Shown here in pieces: positions 60,663 through 64,000 of a stretch of DNA of 64,000 nt. The translations under genes and the position numbers were made by a program. The notes under the pieces were generated by a model that was not told the DNA's origin, did no database searches, and saw only the letters and a list, made by a program, of their open reading frames with translations. Position 1 is the first letter of the stretch. Each line of letters opens with the position of its first letter. Source of the stretch: Aliarcobacter skirrowii CCUG 10374 (GTDB lineage: Bacteria; Campylobacterota; Campylobacteria; Campylobacterales; Arcobacteraceae); the NCBI RefSeq assembly GCF_003544835.1, contig NZ_CP032099.1:930001-994000 (forward strand), written 5' to 3'.

Positions 60663-62629
60663 TAGCTTATTTTTGTTCCAATTTTTTTAGGTTTTTCAGG
60701 TCTTATAAGACTTAAACCACTCTCATCTTTAGCTGCAAGTAACATACCTTCACTTAAAAGTCCCATTAATTTTGCAGGTTTTAAATTTGCAACAACACAA
60801 GCTTGAGTTCCTATTAACTCTTGAACACTATAATACTCTTTAATTCCAGCAACAACTTGTCTAGGGCGATTTTCACCTAAATCAACTTTTAGTTGTAGAA
60901 GTTTTGATGATTTTGGAACCTCTTGCGCTTCAATTATTGTTCCAACTTTTATTGTTGTTTCAAAAAATTTATCAATTGTTATTAGATTTATTCCATCTAA
61001 ATTTAGTGGTTCTAACTCCTCTTTTGCTTCATATTTACTCTCATCTTTTTGTAAAACAGTAACATCTGAAACATCTGGTTGAGCCAATTTAACATCCTCT
61101 ATTCTTGGGAATAGGGCATCTATTTTTGTAATTTTAATATCATCTAAAAGCTCTTTATTTACAATTAGTTTATTAAAGTTTGATGTTGATATTTCAAGAC
61201 CCAAACAAGTTGCTATATCTTTGATTTTATGAGGCATAACACAATCTAATAATAAAGCTGCTTTTGCCATGATATTTGATATTAATGCAACTAAAGCCAT
61301 AGCTTCATCATTTTTACCATCTTTTATTAAATTCCATGGTTCATAATCATTTATAGCTTTATTTCCAATAGTTAAAATCTTCCAAATCTCTTCAAGATAT
61401 CTATTTATTTGCATATTATAAATATATTGTTCTAGTGAATCTATAATAATATTTATCTCATCAATCTCTTTTTTATGAAATTTAAGAACATCTTTTGAGC
61501 TAACATTAAAATCAAAATATTTTCCACTCATTCCTATAATTCTATTTAGTAAATTTCCTAAATCATTTCCTAAATCAGAGTTTATTCTATCAATTAATGC
61601 TTTTTGTGAAAAATCTCCATCTTGACCAAATGGAACCTCTCTTAAAAGGAAATATCTAAATGCATCAAGTCCATAAGCATCTGCTACCTCTTTAGGATTT
61701 ACTACATTTCCTTTTGATTTACTCATTTTTTCACCATCTCTAGTCCACCAACCGTGAGCTGCAATATGTTTTGGTAGAGGAAGTTCTAAACTCATTAAAA
61801 ATGCTGGCCAATAAATAGCGTGGAATCTTAAAATATCTTTTCCAACTAAGTGAATATTTGCAGGCCAAAAATTCATATTTTTTTCAGTCGTTCCATATCC
61901 TAAAGCTGTTGTGTAGTTTAATAAAGCATCAAGCCAAACATACATAACATGTTTTGGTTCATTCATAGAAATTGGTAGCTTAACTCCCCAATCAAAAGAG
62001 GTTCTAGAGATTGATAAATCTTTTAAACCATTTTTTACAAAGTTTACAATCTCATTTTTCTTTGCTCTTGGTAAAATGCAATCAGGATTATCTTCATACC
62101 ATTTTAAAAGTCTATCTTCATATTTAGATAACTTAAAAAAGTAACTCTCCTCTTTTACAACTATTGTAGCTCTTCCACACTCTGGACAAAACTGCTCATC
62201 TACAAGGTTTGATTCAGTATGAAAAGTTTCGCAAGGTACACAATAAAAACCTTCATACTCATCTTTGTAAATATCGCCTTTTTCATACATCTTTAAAAAT
62301 GCATGTTGAACACCAGCTTTATGATCTTCATCTGTTGTTCTAATAAATTTATCATAAGATATGTCAAAATCATCCCAAAGCGCTCTAAATTTTCCAGATA
62401 CTTCATCAGCATACTCTTTTGCCGTTTTTCCTCTAGCTTCTGCGCTTTGAGCAATCTTTTGTCCATGCTCATCAGTTCCTGTTAGTAAATATGTGTTATG
62501 ACCAACTAATCTTGAATATCTAGCTAACATATCAGCAATTATTGTTGTATATGCATGACCTATATGGGCTACATCATTTACATAATAAATTGGAGTTGTA
62601 ATATAAACATTTTTACACTCTTTTTGCAT
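60662..62629 (-). CDS. metG: Methionyl-tRNA synthetase
   Basis: A 655-residue class I synthetase. HIGH-type motif HIGHAYTT, zinc cysteines CVPCETFHTE..FCPECGRA, KMSKS in GEKMSKSKGNVV, anticodon-binding helices, and a C-terminal EMAPII-type tRNA-binding domain (about 540-655: FFETTIKVGTIIEAQEVP, GLLSEGMLLAA). All landmarks are intact. It lies between a Mur-like gene and a small Cys protein gene in an order also found in Campylobacter. Confidence 0.97.
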   Translation of the reverse strand: MQKECKNVYITTPIYYVNDVAHIGHAYTTIIADMLARYSRLVGHNTYLLTGTDEHGQKIAQSAEARGKTAKEYADEVSGKFRALWDDFDISYDKFIRTTDEDHKAGVQHAFLKMYEKGDIYKDEYEGFYCVPCETFHTESNLVDEQFCPECGRATIVVKEESYFFKLSKYEDRLLKWYEDNPDCILPRAKKNEIVNFVKNGLKDLSISRTSFDWGVKLPISMNEPKHVMYVWLDALLNYTTALGYGTTEKNMNFWPANIHLVGKDILRFHAIYWPAFLMSLELPLPKHIAAHGWWTRDGEKMSKSKGNVVNPKEVADAYGLDAFRYFLLREVPFGQDGDFSQKALIDRINSDLGNDLGNLLNRIIGMSGKYFDFNVSSKDVLKFHKKEIDEINIIIDSLEQYIYNMQINRYLEEIWKILTIGNKAINDYEPWNLIKDGKNDEAMALVALISNIMAKAALLLDCVMPHKIKDIATCLGLEISTSNFNKLIVNKELLDDIKITKIDALFPRIEDVKLAQPDVSDVTVLQKDESKYEAKEELEPLNLDGINLITIDKFFETTIKVGTIIEAQEVPKSSKLLQLKVDLGENRPRQVVAGIKEYYSVQELIGTQACVVANLKPAKLMGLLSEGMLLAAKDESGLSLIRPEKPKKIGTKIS

Positions 62630-62642
62630 TTTTTACCTTCTT

Positions 62643-62852
62643 TTAAAATTCAAATCCACCGCTTGAGCCTTTATTCATAGACTCATAAACAGCAAGTACA
62701 TACTTTTTTCTAAGTTCACAATCAAAAAACTCATTACAAGGTTTGCAAGAGTTTAAACCATTTTTATTTTGACAAGAGTTAAGCTCTTGAAGCGTATCCT
62801 CTAATCTTTGTTCCCAAATATCCAATACTTTTTCTTCAGACATTTTTTCCAT
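62643..62852 (-). CDS. Small four-cysteine protein between metG and fbp
   Basis: A 69-residue protein with four Cys spaced for a metal site: C27, C36, C39 and C45 ([17 protein letters not shown]). An N-terminal helix ([16 protein letters not shown]) precedes them and a Gly/Ser tail follows. Two starts are possible, 62852 and 62843; the first overlaps the fbp stop by 17 bases. I recall a similar small gene at this place in C. jejuni. Function unknown; a zinc or Fe-S site is inferred from the spacing. Confidence 0.78.
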   Translation of the reverse strand: MEKMSEEKVLDIWEQRLEDTLQELNSCQNKNGLNSCKPCNEFFDCELRKKYVLAVYESMNKGSSGGFEF

Positions 62853-63678
62853 AAACTTCTAAAACTCTTTTTATCTCATTTTGTGAACCAAAAAAGCAAG
62901 GAGTTGTGTCGTGAATATGAGAAGTTTCAATTTCTAAAACTCTTTTATATCCATCAACAGCAGCTCCTCCAGCTTTTTCATACACAAGAGCAAATGGGAA
63001 AACTTCAAATAGTTGTCTTAATTTTCCTTTTGGTTTATCACTAGTTCCTGGATATGAAAATAGTCCTCCACCTTTTAATAAAATTTGGTGAAGATCAGGA
63101 ACCATACCACCACTATATCTTAATCTATATCCATCATTAAAAATATCATCAATTAACTGTTTATGAAATGGTGCCCAGCAGTTTTGAGTAGAACCAGGAG
63201 CATTAAGTTTTCCTTTTTCATTAAGTTTAATATTTTGAATAAATTTAAACTCACCATTTAAAAGTCTGTACATTTTAACATCATTTGTAGTTACAACCAT
63301 CTCAACTCTTGGACCAAAAACTACATAAACAGAAGCAACTATATTTTTTGCATTGAACTCATTTTTATAAATACCATAAATAGAACCAACACTTAAATTT
63401 ACATCAACCAATGATGAACCATCAAGTGGATCATAAGCTATTAGATACTCTCCATCTTTATTTAAGTTTAAAATCTCATCTTGCTCTTCACTGACAATTG
63501 CTTTAATATTTGGAACTTTTGAGAAAATCTCTTCAATTATCTGATCACTTTGAATATCAAGTTTTAATTGAACATCTCCTGTACTATTTTCGCTTTGAGA
63601 TTTTCCTGTATCTCCTGTCTCTATTAAATATTTTATTTTTATAGAAGCCTCTTGTATAGCTTTAATTATCTCTTGCAT
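62836..63678 (-). CDS. fbp: Fructose-1,6-bisphosphatase class 1
   Basis: A 280-residue phosphatase of gluconeogenesis. The metal/phosphate motif [12 protein letters not shown] is near residue 78, with upstream VSEEQDE (metal Glu) and downstream [15 protein letters not shown]. It is shorter than the E. coli enzyme (332 residues), lacking some N-terminal regulatory residues, which is usual in this group. Its ATG directly follows the mobB stop. Together with pckA it indicates a working gluconeogenic route. Confidence 0.95.
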   Translation of the reverse strand: MQEIIKAIQEASIKIKYLIETGDTGKSQSENSTGDVQLKLDIQSDQIIEEIFSKVPNIKAIVSEEQDEILNLNKDGEYLIAYDPLDGSSLVDVNLSVGSIYGIYKNEFNAKNIVASVYVVFGPRVEMVVTTNDVKMYRLLNGEFKFIQNIKLNEKGKLNAPGSTQNCWAPFHKQLIDDIFNDGYRLRYSGGMVPDLHQILLKGGGLFSYPGTSDKPKGKLRQLFEVFPFALVYEKAGGAAVDGYKRVLEIETSHIHDTTPCFFGSQNEIKRVLEVYGKNV

Positions 63679-64000
63679 CTAAACCCTTTTTGCATTTTTA
63701 TCTATCCAGTTTATTATCTCTTCTGGATTATTTAAATCTAAAATATCAAGACTTTTTGGAATATTATTTTTATTTATAGTTTCATCAATAGCAATTGCAT
63801 TTGAAACATTAAAATAACTCTCATCAAGACTATTTCTAAAAACAGAGATTCTAGGAAGTTCTAAAGTTTTTAAACCTTCAACCAAAAGATAGTCAAAATC
63901 TTCAAAAATATCTATTAGTTCATCTATAGTTGAACTCTCTTTTTTAAAAATAGTTGTTTTATTTGGACTAACAACTGCAACATTTGCACCTGTTTGAGAG
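63679..64000 (-). CDS. mobB: Molybdopterin-guanine dinucleotide biosynthesis protein MobB, C-terminal part
   Basis: The frame is open to the right edge, so the N-terminal P-loop is outside. Visible are SQTGANVAVVSPNKTTIF, then DELIDIFEDFDYLLVEGLK and LPRISVFR, the MobB pattern in which LVEGFK binds the partner MobA or nucleotide. It helps attach GMP to molybdopterin for enzymes such as formate dehydrogenase. It ends one base before fbp. Confidence 0.85.
   Translation of the reverse strand, partial: SQTGANVAVVSPNKTTIFKKESSTIDELIDIFEDFDYLLVEGLKTLELPRISVFRNSLDESYFNVSNAIAIDETINKNNIPKSLDILDLNNPEEIINWIDKNAKRV

Overview
The window is A+T-rich (about 70% or more by eye), densely coding, with short operons on both strands, no rRNA, and no prophage, insertion sequence or CRISPR array that I can see. 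Gene content and order point to Campylobacterota, most likely Arcobacter/Aliarcobacter. The evidence is a FdhABC formate dehydrogenase with a Tup tungstate transporter, a Csd4/Pgp1-type cell-shape peptidase, split-type PycB/OadA beside PckA, RibBA with a degenerate cyclohydrolase half, and a metG - small Cys protein - fbp - mobB order that I recall from Campylobacter jejuni. This assignment is an inference; no 16S gene is present. No stretch longer than 300 bases lacks a gene; the longest gaps (19188-19427, 45273-45471, 33093-33268) are described as features.

Layout: 1-2152 is the end of fdhA plus fdhB and fdhC. 2224-8792 is one Mo/W operon: fdhD, a Cys-containing unknown, a one-domain ModE regulator, a degenerate cysteine-desulfurase-like protein, moeA, tupABC and a 63-aa protein. 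Two near-identical palindromes, one in its leader and one inside a gene, look like operators for the ModE-like protein. 8828-10435 (minus) is a flavocytochrome c sulfide dehydrogenase pair. 10574-16966 (minus, except a small membrane gene at 15454) holds a CACHE-GGDEF cyclase, an ABC exporter, a small flavoprotein, an alpha/beta hydrolase and an M14 peptidase. 17118-24817 holds selO, an HNH protein, guaA, nadB (with an unlisted 42-aa lipoprotein coupled to it), a DciA-like protein, a YgjP-like peptidase and an aminotransferase. 24895-31096 holds a KefB-like antiporter, a GH17-GT2 glucan synthase and a four-gene thiol-redox operon.

31206-38543 (minus) holds a TsoY-like membrane protein, a HAD phosphatase, a candidate small RNA, and an mlaA-mlaC-RND-LOG lipid-transport operon followed upstream by an M23 peptidase. 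38643-45272 holds yebC, a type IIG restriction-modification enzyme coupled to an unknown 385-aa protein, a shortened RhuM-like protein and zupT. 45472-51114 holds acnB behind a cluster of TTGTACAA repeats, then the anaerobic ribonucleotide reductase genes. There the glycyl-radical tail of NrdD lies in a separate overlapping frame before nrdG. 51244-53787 is an LPP20-CsgG-LPP20 lipoprotein trio, followed by tRNA-fMet and tRNA-Gln on the minus strand. 54061-64000 holds ribBA, pckA, oadA/pycB, an oadG-like gene, an S24 repressor, a Mur-ligase-like pseudoenzyme, metG, a small Cys protein, fbp and partial mobB.

How it fits together: formate oxidation (FdhABC) needs the Mo/W cofactor, and the adjacent operon supplies metal uptake (TupABC), metal insertion (MoeA), cofactor sulfuration (FdhD with a desulfurase-like partner) and regulation (ModE-like). 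MobB, at the far end, belongs to the same cofactor pathway. The strongest candidates for something new are the split or frameshifted NrdD, the candidate anti-Shine-Dalgarno small RNA at 33115-33192, the ModE-type operator pair, the acnB operator cluster, the branched RNA-like element after guaA, and the unknown gene coupled to the type IIG enzyme.
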